Positions 13,101 to 25,300 of a DNA stretch of 64,000 nucleotides are shown piece by piece. This DNA comes from Prinia subflava. Taxonomy: Eukaryota; Chordata; Aves; Passeriformes; Cisticolidae. A program made the translations under genes and the position numbers. The stretch spans positions 98,107,239-98,171,238 of the forward strand of contig NC_086248.1 of NCBI RefSeq assembly GCF_021018805.1, written 5' to 3'. Under the pieces are notes generated by a model. The model saw only the letters and a list, made by a program, of their open reading frames with translations. It was not told the origin of the DNA and did not search any database. Numbering within the stretch: position 1 is the first letter of the stretch; each line of letters opens with the position of its first letter.

Positions 13101-15200
13101 AGGGCATCGTGTTCAGCACATAAAGCTGGGGAAGGAGGAGAAAGGGGGGCACATTTGGAGTTACTGATTTCCCCAGTGACTGCTATGTGTGATGGAGCTT
13201 TTCTTTCCAGGAGATGGCTGAACACCTGCCTGCTCATGGGAAGCAGAGAATTAATTCCTTGCTTTGCCTTCCTTGTGCACATGGCTTTTGCTCCACCTTT
13301 TGAGGTGTCTTGTCCTCAACCCATGAGTTTTTTCACTTTTACTCTTCCAGTTCTCTTCCTAATCTGGTGGTGGGGGAGTGAGTGAACTGACAGCTGCAGT
13401 TAGACCATGACATCCATCCAGAACAACAGACTACCCTCAGGAAAGCCAAGCAAAGAGGAGATATATGTGTTTAGTTTAAAATCTATTTTAAAAGAGCCCC
13501 TGTGTTGTGTAAATTTTTTGTGTATTTTTATCCCAGGGTAGAGAGGAATAAAGATTCACTAAATTCCAAAAATCTGTGGGGCCAAAAATCTGTGGTGCCA
13601 ACTGACACCTCACAAGCCATGTTGGCTTTACAGAAAACCTGGGTTCAACATCACTTGTTGGTATTTGCCCTCTGGTGCCAGTACCCGTAGAAAGAGGAAG
13701 CTGTTGGTCCTAAGGAAAGGGGCCCTCCTTTATTTGGGCCTTATCAGCCCTGAGGTGGTGACTTACAGCGCAGAAGCAATTTTGCTTTTTTAGTGATCCT
13801 TCAGCATCTTTTGTTCACGAGGAGATAAAACTGCACATCTACCCTTAGATGGATTCATGCCCCTGCTCTGCAAAAGTAAACTTTAAGTCAGGGGAATTGT
13901 TGGCGCTTGGCACAATCTCACAGGGTACCCCTGCTCTCCCAAAGCACTCCCTGTTCTCTCAAAGCCCTGTGCTTTTCACTCAAATCCTCGGGTTTTTGTT
14001 TTGTTTTTCTTGCAGGTTTCCACAGACACTTAGGATGGCAAATAATCCCAAGGCTCATTACTGCACATAAATCCCTTAGCCTTCTGGGTTTCCTTCTCTG
14101 GAGCCACTGTGAAAATGGACACATCAATACAGCCTTCTGCAGAAAAGCTGACAATCTCAAAATGGGCTCATGCTGCAATAACTGAAATCTCCTGCCAGGT
14201 TGGTGATGGGGTTTTCTAATCAACTTTGCAATGAATATTTCTTAAATCATGTTAATCCAGCATTTAAGCAGAGATATCAGTTCCAGACAATGAATCACCA
14301 TACCTGGAGGGGGATATACCTGCCGTTTCCCCAGAGAGGAGGCGATTAACAGCGCGCGTGCTGTCAGACGAGCCAGCAGCTATGGCATTTATCACCTCAC
14401 AGCTCCTTTGCTGCAATGAAGGAAATCTTTGCTCCCTGCTTCTGGTGCAATCAGCTTTTATTTATGTAGTGGTTATGGAAAACAGCTCTTAAAGGAAAAC
14501 TGCACCTGTTTTGCCTTCTGAGGCAGATTTTGTTCTAATTTACATGGATGCATTTCCTATTAGAGTTTGCTAAATGCTGGGATCTCATGGGGAAATGAAA
14601 GCCCTTAAATATGAGCAGGCAGAGTGCAGTACCGAGCTTTCAGACCCACAGAACTATAGTAAACACTGGTGAAGAAGATGAACTGTCTTTTTCACGAGCA
14701 CTTTTATGTTCTCATCTCCCATAGCTCCTAGGAACCAGCTGCTATGTGAACTGTTAACATCCCAGCTCAAAGAGACTGCAGACCAAACAGAAAGTCTTGT
14801 TCTGGGGAAATTCCTGAGCCCAGGTGATTGTAGGATTACTTTGGATAAGTAAAGAACCATGGATTGATAAGTTTTTCTGTTAAACCCCAAGGTAATCTTC
14901 ATGAACATTCACTGCAGAGTAACTTTTTTTTTCATGAACAAGCTGTTGTAACTTGAAAAAGACAGGGTCATTTCTTGGGTCTTTGAGTCCCACTCCAGCT
15001 CAAAGCAGGTTGACTTCTGAGTTAGGTGATGCTGCTTATGTCCTTGTCCACGTGAATATCTCCAAGGGTGGAGATGCTCCAGGCTCTCTGGGCACCGATG
15101 CCTGGGCTGAGCCACTGAAGATCTTTTTTGTCTCCAGCTATGAGTAAATTTCCTTGCTGCTCCTTGTGCCTGTTACCTCTGCCCATCAGCTGTGCACCTT
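4101..15200. other. Intergenic sequence, no gene or large repeat recognised
   Basis: About 11 kb with stop codons in all frames at the usual density, short A- or T-rich runs, and scattered chance frames of at most about 120 codons without recognisable domains. I see no CR1, LTR or RNA gene. Confidence 0.5.
5423..5443 (+). repeat. (AAAC)n microsatellite
   Basis: About five AAAC units followed by an A/C-rich tail. It lies in intergenic sequence. Confidence 0.85.
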
Positions 15201-15932
15201 TGTCTTGGGTTGGAAAAATGTAACCAAAAATGTGCATTCTATTTTCATCTGTTGAAACTTGTTGGGAGATATTGTTCTTTATCTCTTGTAACTCTAGGGG
15301 GGGAAGAGGGCGCATGCCTTCTGTTATTGGGACAATTGATAATACCAGATAAGGCAGTGCCTTCTTATCTCTTCCTCCTCCGAGGGACACCACCTGTGAA
15401 TGGGCCATTTAAGGCCTCTCACATGACTGATAACATCACCTCATCCCATTGTGAGATGCTCCACTCAGTGGGAGGAGCCAAAGCCTTTCCACCAGCATAA
15501 AACCAGCAATCCCAAACACCAATTTAGCTGGTTTTCCACTGAATTCTTAGAGGAAGACCGGATCCATCTCGCCAGCACTGGACCTTTTTTTTCTACGGAT
15601 CATCTCTACTTCACAGAACATCTGTTACTCCAGGAGGATTTATTTCGACTGCTTCCAACACCCTGACAACAGGGTGTCAGGTCGTATCTCTGACTCTGTC
15701 AGGGTTTTCTTTTTTCACTTTTGTTTGTTGGCTTCTATGGTTTTTTGTACTACTGCATTTGTATTTTTAATATTCTGAATAAATAAACTGTTATTCCTAT
15801 TCCCATATTTTTGCCTGAAAGCTCCTAATTGCAAAATTGTAATAATTTGGAGGGAGGGGCTTTTTTACATTCTCCATTCCAAGGGAAACTCCAGTTTTCC
15901 CTGACAGATACCTGTTTTTCCAAACCAAGACA
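15201..15932 (+). mobile_element. Solo LTR of a passerine endogenous retrovirus
   Basis: A 732-bp element that starts TGTCTTGGGTTGGAAAA and ends TTTTTCCAAACCAAGACA, an extended near-perfect inverted terminal pair with TG...CA ends. A TATA-like GCATAAAAC (about 15496-15504) and a polyadenylation signal (AATAAATAAA, about 15778-15787) lie in the order expected for U3-R-U5 on the + strand. The flanks CACCTT and TACCTT form a 6-bp target duplication with one mismatch, which fits an ERVK-like insertion. No internal retroviral genes adjoin it, so it is a solo LTR. The 'passerine' assignment is from memory of this terminal sequence family. Confidence 0.85.
15655..15675 (+). repeat. Short hairpin inside the LTR
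   Basis: ACACCCTG and CAGGGTGT form 8-bp inverted arms around a 4-base loop in the downstream half of the LTR. It could be an RNA stem in the retroviral R region. Function is unknown. Coordinates are accurate to within a few bases. Confidence 0.5.
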
Positions 15933-18916
15933 TACCTTCAAGAACAGCCTTGTCTCCACCTGCTTTGGAACTTTTTGGATTGTGGGAGAGTGCAATTAGG
16001 TGTCTCTCCTGGCTGAGCAGACAAACTCTCTTGCTCTCTTCTCTTATATCATGTGCCCCAGCCCCCTGACCATCCTGCTGGGTTTCTGATGGATTTGCTG
16101 CACTTTCAGTGCCCCTCTCACACTGGGCAGCCCCAAACTGGGTATAGCATTGCAGATGTAATCTCTAAAGTACTATGCAAAGGGGAAGGGTCCCCTGCCT
16201 TGATCCACTGGTCTGCAACTTGTACAGCCCAGGGTGCTGTTGGTTTGCTTTATTGCAAGGTTGCATCATTGTCTCTTGTTCAGGTGGCTGTACACCAGGA
16301 CTTTTATTCAAAAACATGTTTGCAGGCTGTAGGAATACACTTAGGACTGCTGCCAGGGAATGTGTCCCTGAAAAGGTGCTGCCCACATTCCCTTGAATTT
16401 TGGGCCTCTTTAGGCTATCTCTGTTTGGTCTCCCAAAATTAAACATTTCCATATTTTTGCTAGATACTCTTTAGTTGTTTATCCTTGGGCTTTAGGATAG
16501 TGGGGGTGAGTCCCCTCCTAAATAAAAGGATAAGTTCTACTTCCTCAAGCAGTCCTGGAAGAAATGAGCTGCCCAAGTGAACTGATGTGGAATTTAAGTA
16601 AGAGCCCAGTGTAAATGCTAACAGGCATTGCCTAAAAATATCTGCTGCTTTTACTGCTGCAGAAGGAATGACACGCACCTCTGATAACTTGTCTTGTGGT
16701 AGGTCCTGCCAGCCTGTGCCTGGATCCAGAATGATTACTGCATTTCCTGGTGGTTTGAGGAGGAGGAAAACAGATGAGAGGTGCAAATAAGCCTGTTTTC
16801 CTCTAAGAATAACTGCAGCTGGAGGCACAGTTGGCCACAGGATGCTGTCCACAAACGTAGGTCGACAGACAATTCATTGTGCATGGCTAATGGAAGTGTG
16901 TGTGTGTCCATATCTATATATGTGTGTATCGTCATGGTGTGATATCTGCATGAAACTATTACACCCAAGACAGATTGGCTATTGAACTTCAACTTGGTTA
17001 CGTTTACTCAAGGCGTGGCAAAAGCTTCCCTATAAAGCAGAGCAGGGATAGTGCCAGCCCGTGTGTCTCTGTTGGTGTTGGCTGGAGTTACGCTGGAGGC
17101 ACTGCAGGTAAAAAAACATCCCTTTGCTGTTTTATTTAGCACAAGATGAAGCAGGTGCAATACAAGTAATAGGGCTGAAAAAGCACCACAGACACATTGA
17201 GAGGGATTTGCCTTGGAGAGACAGAATAAATTAGAGTTCCTATCCTTAATGTTACCTGGAGGGAAAGAAAAGACGGATTTGCCGTCCTAGAAAGAGCTTC
17301 CTTTGTAGAACGGTAAGTTGTCAGAAGTAATTGGATCAAGTGGGAGTAGAGATTCTGAGATGAGGAGGATGCTATAGTTACTGTAGGCTGCTGTTAAATG
17401 AGGTAGAAAAAAGGTATCTGGAACTGTCCTATGCTGTGTATGCAAAACGAGAAGAAATTTGACTTAATAAATAGCCAGAAGGGAGTACTTCACAGGCTGT
17501 TTGGAGCAGAAGGTCGTGCAAGATGCCACTGGGAAAGTAATCTCCTGGAGGCTTGCCAGAGTGCCTGGCTGTGGCTTTGACTTTCTGTGGTACTCAAGGC
17601 TTTTGCACATGGTGTGTACAAGGAGCTGCTGTCCATCTGGGGTTTGGGACGCCCACGTTCTGGTTTCTGCACTGCCTCCTCAGCTTGCTGTCTCTGCAGG
17701 AGGCTGCTGACTCTCTCATTTATTTTTTTTTCCTCTGAATGCTAGGAGAGATAATAACCCCACACTTTCCTTCATTGTAAGATAATTCTGGAACCGAGTC
17801 CCTGAAGGTTATACAATGCTTCAAGTATGTGAATGACAGGATCTTAGAGGAAAAAGTACTGGTGTTACTGTAGCATATATTGAATATTATGAGGAGATGA
17901 AATGTAGCTTGATAGTTTGGAGTGTTTGAGAGGAAACACGGGAAGAAGGGCTGCTGGCTTTTCAGCTCTTCTGGTACTCTTCATTGTGTTTGAGAAAATT
18001 AGTTGCTCCTTCTAAAGTACAGAAACTCAGCTAAGCCAACATATAATGAAAATGTTTTGAGAAAATCAGTGGAAAGGAGAAGGTTCAGGTATGAAGTACC
18101 CATGGTTTCTAATTGCCTATTTCTGCTTTCTACTCTGTGAAAAATACTGAAGCCATTGAAGGAAATTACGTCTGTACTGTGGCATAAATCTTTATGAGAA
18201 ATGTAATTAGCTGTCAGTAGCATTTGCCACCATTGAGTACCTGATTATAATCGTGGCTTGACATCTTTCCTGAATGAGAGATGGAGGCAGACAGGACACA
18301 CCTTCACTGCTGCCTTTTAAGCTGTTCAGTGCCAGGAATGGTGGCTGCTTGGGGTTCACCCATGGATTTCTGCAGGAGTCACCAACCTTTTTTGCCCTAC
18401 TATGCTCAGAGACTCCTCTTTTCTTCCCGTCCCTTCCAGCTGCATCACTTGATCTCTTTTTATCCTTCTCCCTGTAGCTTTTCCCCTGCTTAGCTTCTCT
18501 CCCTCCTTCTCTGCTGTTTGTCCCTTTCTCAGGGACAGACAGCACAGATGTCCCTCTGCCAAGAAGGAAGAGGAACCAAAATAGGGTGTGATTCCCTTCT
18601 CCATTTCAGATAAATGTGTTGAAAGCAATCCCAGGACTAAGTGAATGTATGTCTGGCCCCATCCTGAATGTTTACCCCCTTCTGAATAATAATTTCTTTC
18701 CTTAGTTGAGTAGCAGTCTCTTTGTTTTTCTTTAGAGTTTGACAATATGTTTGAACCAGCTTTTGTGAGTGTTTGAAATCCCTCCCTCTCTCCTTGCATC
18801 TTGTGGCAGGCAGCAGTCCAAGGGCAACCTCTCTGATATCCATTCCTTTTAACTCTGTCCCTTGAAAGCCTTTCTGGCTCTCGAGGTCAGTAACAGTAAG
18901 AAGCAAGGAGGCAATA
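15933..18916. other. Intergenic sequence between the two LTRs
   Basis: Contains the old CR1 piece (about 16054-16302). The remainder shows no coding similarity and no ORF with retroviral gag, pol or env features, so the two LTRs are not the two ends of one provirus. Confidence 0.55.
16054..16302 (-). mobile_element. Old CR1 LINE fragment
   Basis: The + strand reads GCCCCAGCCCCCTGACCATC, then AACTGGGTATAGCATTGCAGA and CAGCCCAGGGTGCTGTTGG, ending CACCAGGA. This is the complement of a diverged CR1 ORF2 end. Divergence and frame breaks indicate an old, dead copy. It lies about 120 bp right of the solo LTR. Confidence 0.65.
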
Positions 18917-19507
18917 TGTCGGAGTCCAGGGCATCTCTCTGATCACCCTGGAAGGTCTGGACCCCGGCAGAGAGGTCTGGGACCCGAGCAGAAGGTTTGG
19001 AACCTGTACAGGGGGATTTAGAGTCTGTACAGGGGGGTTGGAAACCTTGACACAGAGCCCAGGGGGAATTACAAGTCTCAAGAGTGTGAAATGAGTAGTA
19101 GTTAGTTTATCACAGGGTGAAAAAGTAGAATTTGGGGTTTTTTAGAATGGAGGCTGAAGAGCCAAGATGGAGGAATCAGGGTGTGGACCTGTTCTTCTTC
19201 CTTCTTGTTCTTGCCCTCCATCTTCTGCAGTGCTGGGTCACAAGGCATTGGTTTAGAGTAGAAGTGACATGGTTAGCATAGGTGATAGGTATTGGCAATT
19301 AATTGTAAAAAGAGAATACGTTATGGACCATGGTTGGGTCGAGGGATGGTACAAAAGGGTTGAGACCGCCTGACCATGGGGGAGTCGCCACGAGTTCCCA
19401 GCCACAGCAGGAACCTTGGCAGAGCACAGACAGAACTGTGAGATAAGAGAGAATAAACAACCTTGGAAAACCTGAGATGGTGACTCCTGACTCTTCTGCT
19501 TCTGACA
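18917..19507 (+). mobile_element. Probable second LTR, different family
   Basis: About 591 bp that starts TGTCGGAGTCC and ends CTTCTGACA, so the ends are TGTCGGA against TGTCAGA (complement of the end), a 6/7 match. AATAAA lies at 19452-19457, about 50 bp before the 3' end, as expected for a + strand LTR. The first about 130 bp hold degenerate copies of a unit of about 20 bp (GGTCTGGACCC-like). The style matches songbird LTRs as I remember them. I find no target duplication, and no primer-binding site is clear in the sequence after it, so it may be a degraded solo LTR or the remnant of a longer provirus. Confidence 0.65.
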
Positions 19508-22068
19508 CGAGGTGTTTCAGAGGGCAAAGGACACTTTACCACTGAATCTCAGGGATAAGAACCCGGGAGCGATATTCAGCTTTAACAACTTTTATGATCT
19601 TTGCTGTTGCTGATGGATCCACGAGAGCCACATAGGAGAGCTGTGGCCAGGATTCAGGCTGCTACTCCAAAGGAGATAGCCATCAGAGCATGCTGGAGCA
19701 GCCGGGGCACTGCTACCCAGGTCCTGACCCCAGGGATCCCGTGGACTGACTGCAGAGGGGCAGGGGTGGGTGTAGAACTCACGTGTCTGTGCTGATGAAG
19801 ATATTCCTGCAAGGGAACAGTAGTTAAGTGTGTTATTTTCCTCAGTCTGGTTGCTAATTTGATCCCGATATGTTAAACAACGTAATTAAACACACACACA
19901 CACACATGCTAAAAACTCTTGTTCTCTGTCAGAAGAGAGGGAACGCGTGTCAGACCCAGCCTTCAAGCTCTGTTAATTTTAATTTGAGTTTTGGAATTAG
20001 TAATCAGTTTTGCTGGAACACTGTTTCAAGAAATAGATCTTAGCATGCACGGAGCCTGGGCACAGTTTCAAATGAGTATTTGTTAAGAAGCCATTCCCTT
20101 GTCGTGTTATGGTACATTACATGAGATTTATTTCCATTGTATTAAAAAATGCAAACCCAAGGGGAATGCTCTCTCCTCTTGCTGGCCGAGGGTGGTTTCA
20201 GATTTTTCTGTGGGGCTTTTAATTAAAACAATGAGATGCAAAACCACTTCTTTGTTTAGGCTGTTGTTACCATGCCAGAAGGCTAAGTGACTTGAAGCAC
20301 CAGGACAGGTGATGAGACTGAGTAGAAAGGGTGCAGGGAGGGGAGTGGGGGGATCACACCTGAAGAAATCACACCTTCATTGTGGCTGAGCTGTGTTTTT
20401 GACATGTGGGAAGAATTCACAATACAAACCTGAGGCTTTGCTATTACTGGAGCCATCTGCTCTATTTGTGCAGCACCAGGGACATCTCGGATCTACAGAA
20501 AAGTTTGTTTGGTAGAAAAGAGCTCCTTCATCTACAAAAAAATTAAACGAACAAACAAAAAAATCAGACAAGCAAACAAAACTGACCAACCAAAGGAGCT
20601 ATGGCATCCGGTTGCTGGAAAGGGAAACTAGGTGACTTCAGGGTAGAGATTAGCACAGCAAAGTAAATTAACTGTAGGTGAGGCTTGCCCAGGGCATGTA
20701 GTGGATTTTCCAGTGCTAATTTATGAGAAGGTACATCTTACGTGGAAGTCAGGAGCTTGGGGCAGGAATCCCTCGATCAAATGTGGCATCCATAAAGCAA
20801 GATGCCAGAGGAGGATCACGGTGATTCTGCCTTTAAAAGTCTGCTGATAAGGGGCTTCTCTTTTCGTAAGGAAACAGGCAAAAGGGGTAATGTAGCTCAT
20901 GATAGTGAATATTTTAGTTTTGTAAGGGCAAATGGGAATGAAGGATGAAAACTGGTGTGGACCCTGAGTCATGTTTTTATCCAGCAATATATAATTTTGT
21001 GTGACAACAGGAGCTGAGGGAACCAGGAGGCAGGGCAGGCTGCACAACCTTCCTGCTGCTTCTCTGAACCCTGAAGTCATAACAGAACCTTTCAGCTGAA
21101 GGGAGATCCCCAGGGGTTGTGCCCAGGTGTGTGTCTCTCCGTACATTCATGTGGCTCTGGGGAGCACACCTCAAAACTTGTGCTCTGGTTGGACAGAACA
21201 AATTGCTTTTTTTAAGCTCCAGTGCCACTAGCCCCTCCAAATGTGCAGTTTTTCTTCTTTCTTGTATCCTTCTCCCACTCCTGTCCTAAAAGCTTTCCCA
21301 TCCCACAGTCCAGTGTCTCCATGGAAGACGAATTACCTCCCTTTGGAACAAAAGTAGATCTGTGATGGCAGGAATCCTGCTGTGCTTTTTGATGCCTGTA
21401 AAGGGACAAGCCTTCAACAGGAGATTTTGGCTCCTGCATCCATCCCTAGCTGTGCCAGCAGGTGTATTAGCAGGTCTGTTCAGACTAGGGTTTTACTGCA
21501 CATATAAGATGCTCGTTTTCCTAGTGAAAGTGCCCCTTTCTGTTAGACACATTAGCAGAGAGGGGTTCAACCACGCTGCAGACTGGAATACCCGTAGATG
21601 CCATGCAATGACTGCCCAGTTTAAACAGCACCCTGAAATCCTGTGCCCTGGGCACAGCTGTGATCCCTGACCAGAAGAGTCCTGGGTTCCTGTGGGCATT
21701 GTCCCTGCTTACACTCACACTTCCCTGCGCCTGCAGCTCCTGTCCCATCCCCTGTGCTCGCTTGTACTGCAGCTGTACCTCAGCGCTCACACAGCAGCTC
21801 ACTAACAGCTTTGCTCTGTCCTCAGGGAAGACTCCAAATTGAATTTGTAGCACTGACAGCACTGGTTTAAGATAAACCAGTTGGGATTTGATGACTGCTC
21901 TTTCCCCATGCATTTCCAGCTAATAAGGATTTTGTCACTGTGGCTGCCCTCAGTTTTGCAAGCTGCTGCTCCACAGTCCTGGTGGGAGGGGGGAGGTGTT
22001 ATCCCTCACACTCCTGATGCACCACTTTGCATCGGGAAACTAATGGCATTCCTGTCCTCCCCTCACAG
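19508..22068. other. Sequence upstream of CAPN13 exon 1
   Basis: No coding segment is recognised. If the acceptor at 22068 is used, this stretch is at least partly an intron behind an unseen non-coding exon. A TATA box with correct spacing or a clear CpG island could not be identified. Confidence 0.45.
19889..19907 (+). repeat. (AC)n microsatellite
   Basis: About nine uninterrupted AC units. It lies between the second LTR and the CAPN13 first coding exon. Confidence 0.85.
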
Positions 22069-22079
22069 GAAAGGGCGGC
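22069..22079 (+). promoter_or_regulatory. CAPN13: 5' UTR piece after a probable splice acceptor; CAPN13 start context
   Basis: A pyrimidine-rich tract ends in CCCCTCACAG at 22059-22068, which is a strong acceptor. The start ATG follows after only 11 nt (GAAAGGGCGGC). The ATG has G at -3, a favourable initiation context. No other in-frame ATG lies between the acceptor and the calpain-conserved sequence. The arrangement suggests that a non-coding first exon and the promoter lie upstream, probably within or beyond 1-22 kb. I could not identify them. Confidence 0.55.
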
Positions 22080-22316
22080 ATGCTCGCCCCCAGCTCCGCT
22101 CCGACAACACAGCAGGGCTGGCAAGCCACAGGAGCAACGGGAAACCTCCAGAGCCCGAAGAAATTTAACAGCCAGGACTTCCAAGAGCTGCGAGCCTTGT
22201 GCCTGAGCCAGGGGCTGCTCTTTGAGGATGCCACTTTTCCCGCTGACACCAGCTCCATCGGGCCCACGCTGCTCCCGCAGGAGAAGCTCCGGCGGATACG
22301 GTGGAAGAGGCCGACG
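22080..22316 (+). CDS. CAPN13: CAPN13 coding exon 1: N-terminal anchor and start of protease core
   Basis: Encodes residues 1-79 and ends in phase 0 at donor ACG|GTGAGG. Residues 1-27 are low-complexity and Gln/Thr/Ala-rich, as in the variable anchor helix region of calpains. From residue 28 the sequence becomes calpain-like: [15 protein letters not shown], then [10 protein letters not shown] (47-56), SSIG (58-61) and WKRP (75-78), the usual entry to the protease core. Reading on past the donor gives no calpain similarity, which supports the junction. Confidence 0.88.
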
Positions 22317-25300
22317 GTGAGGCCCGGCAGCTGCGCTGCTCTGTGGCACCGCTGTGAAGGCCTGCACTGGGGCTGGGAGGGCTGTGCCGGGCAGGAAAGT
22401 AGACCTCAAGGGCATGTGTGGAGGGAAGATAGCCTCTGCAACGTTAATGATTTCATTAGGCACATTTCTGTGGGAAGTTTGCTTCCACCTGTGAACCTGA
22501 CCTGAGTAGTAGAGCTACTCTTCCCACTTTGATCTGCTTCTAGTGGATTTTGTGCAGACCTGAAAAGTTGTCAAATTCTATTGAAGATCTCTGATTTCTG
22601 TAATCCAAGCGACTGACTCAGCAGTACCTATTTTAAAGTAATTGGGACAAGGCAGGAGATGAAGTACGTTTGTGTGCTGATTCCCAGTTGCAATTTAATA
22701 GGCAGTTCTCATCTGGCATATGGAAGTTTAGAATGGGAGGTGGAATCACGTGCTCAGCTCTTTTATCCTAGGACCTAATTTAGGAAACCTTCCTGTGGTC
22801 CAACTGCTCTGTACAGCACTGCTGTGTACCATTTGCTGCCCGTGCAACTCCTGGATGAGCCACGTGCTGCCCTTTTCCTGGGTTTTGCTGAGCACACTGC
22901 TGGTGCCTGTGCCTTTGGCTTCCCTGGCTGGGACAAACCAGCTCACATCCCTGGAGGCAATGCCTCCGGGTGTAGAGACGGTGACTGTGAGACTGTAAAG
23001 AGACAGCACGAAACAACAGGAAAAGATTTAGTTGGATGGCAGATGCATTAGGGCAGTGAGGGTGTGCTGGAGCTTGGCAGCGTGGTGGCCTTGGCACAGC
23101 AGCACCAGAGGATGCAGCCAGCATGGATGTTGAAACTCATGGATCACAGAAGGGAAGCAGAGTAGCCAGGACATCCTGCAGAGCTGCTAAATGTGGATGC
23201 CCACAGGGAAAGGTGGGAAACACAGCACATAGATTGGGAGGTGTGGAGGTGCTGGGTGCAGATATTTGGGTGTCCTCTGTGGAGGGGCCACGAAGAGATC
23301 ATTCTCTTCTGCAGAAGCTGCTCCACAGGCTGAATGTCTGGGCTTCTCCTTAGGCAGTTTTCCTTCAAAGTCAGTGTCTGGTGAGAGTGCAGCTGGTGCT
23401 GTGTTCTTTACACCAGCACTCTGCTTATGGGTTCACAGCAGGTGGGAATAATCTCTCTTGAAAGTTGGTTGTATTAGGAAAGTAGCTAAAAATGCAGAGA
23501 AGAGGAGCTAGTTGCCTCTGTTTCCAGTGTGAGAGAGAAAAAATAGGATAACTAAGCATTAGACTCACAAAAGACAAACACATATATTACAAAGGACTCT
23601 CCAGGGGCATTTTAAAGATGAATAAACTGGAATAAGATGTTATGATACAGTTCTCCTAAGTACTAACACCCCGGTGCTTTTGCAGCAGAGAAGTGTAGGA
23701 CTTCAAAAGCATACAAAGTGTCTTAGAAACCCAAATACCACTGATTTTGAGACACCGTGCTGTGGGATGAACATCTATCCTACTCTAATATCCTGAGAGT
23801 TATTTCATGTGCAGAGAGACTGCTGTACCTTGCCAAAAGCAGAATCTGCTGCTGCTAGTGCTTGAATTTTGTCAGGTGAGGCAGGTATTGGAGAATTCCC
23901 TTCTATTTTGTTGAATCCATGAATACTAAGGTTGTGAATAAAAGTTTTTGTGCAATTGGCTTCAAAAATTTGCATATGTCCTCTCCATCTCAGCACTCCC
24001 CTTCCAAAGAATTTTTTTACAGCAGCCAACAATTTTCCAGAATGTCTTTTCAGGAAGGAGCAGGATCAAAATCCTTCGCTTTGCCAGAGCTCTCCTTCAA
24101 ATAATTAAACCATATGCTCATGGCCCAGGGTTCATGATGTGAACATTGAAAGCCTTTTGTTCTTTTATAGAGGCTAAAGCAGCATCACCAGCTGCTTTTC
24201 TATGACTAAGGACAAAAGTTGAGACTGCTGGCTCAACTGGGTTTTCTGGAACAGAAACTCAGGATTCCAGTGCTGAAGAAGGCCCCATTTTTTTTCCTCA
24301 GTTTGACCAAAATTTTCACCTGCAGATGTCTCCCAACCATGCAGGCCTCACCTTGCCAGACGAGGTGCAGGATAAAGGGCAGTGGCATTAACTGCCTGAG
24401 GAGACTAACCAGAAATTCTCAAACATCACAACAGCCGTGCAGTGTCATGGTGGCATCAAAGTGTGGCCTCACTTTCCTGACAGAATGAAGCAGAGGTAGA
24501 AGTAGTTGCTGATTTGCAGTGTTTTGTTTTCGTTTGTAGAGCTGCAGCTGTTTTGAGTGAAGGGTCAGGAAGCAAATAAAGCTGTATTTGCGTTTCATAA
24601 GTCCTGAAAGGCCAATGCTATGTCCAGTTGCCTCTGGGAGTTGGTCTCCCAGGAGAAAGAGGAAGGTATCAGAAGTATTAGGGCCCCAAATCTGAAGTTT
24701 TTCAGTTGGGCACCTTTCACCCACACAGAAATGTTTGTACAATCTTTGTTCTTAGGCCATTGCAGTGCTAACTCTAAGGATATGTGATCCCAGATGTTTA
24801 AGCTACCTAAACAACTCAGCTGAGAGATAACTATAATTTCCCCAAGAGAGACTGTTTCCTACCTGAATACATCTCCCAGAGACTCAGTGCAGTTGTATCC
24901 TGCTGACAAATCATGGCCAGTTTAACCTATATCAGTATTTTTTTCAGCCTCCACCATTAGCTCCCTCTGACATTAAAATAAATTTGTCTGGAATTGTACC
25001 TGTGACAGGCATCTTGGTCCTAATAATCTCCTAGCCTCCATTTACTGTCATGCAGTATCTGGTAATTTAAATGGTAGATAGCAATTATAACTGCTGTCTT
25101 TGTTCCAGATCCAACTGAGCAGTTGAGCAACATGCTGCTTCTATTTTACCTTGTACATTGTCAAGAGAATTGCCAATTATGCTCAGAATTTGGAGTCTTC
25201 ATATCTGGGGGTTATGTATAGAGTAGAGAGAAAACAGCTTGATTTCAGACAGTAACAGTCAGCAGTGACAGTCAGAAACAACTTTTTGACTTGTAAACTG

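Noticed and set aside
15201..19507. The two LTRs as the ends of one provirus
   Set aside because: Their terminal sequences belong to different families, and nothing retroviral lies between them.
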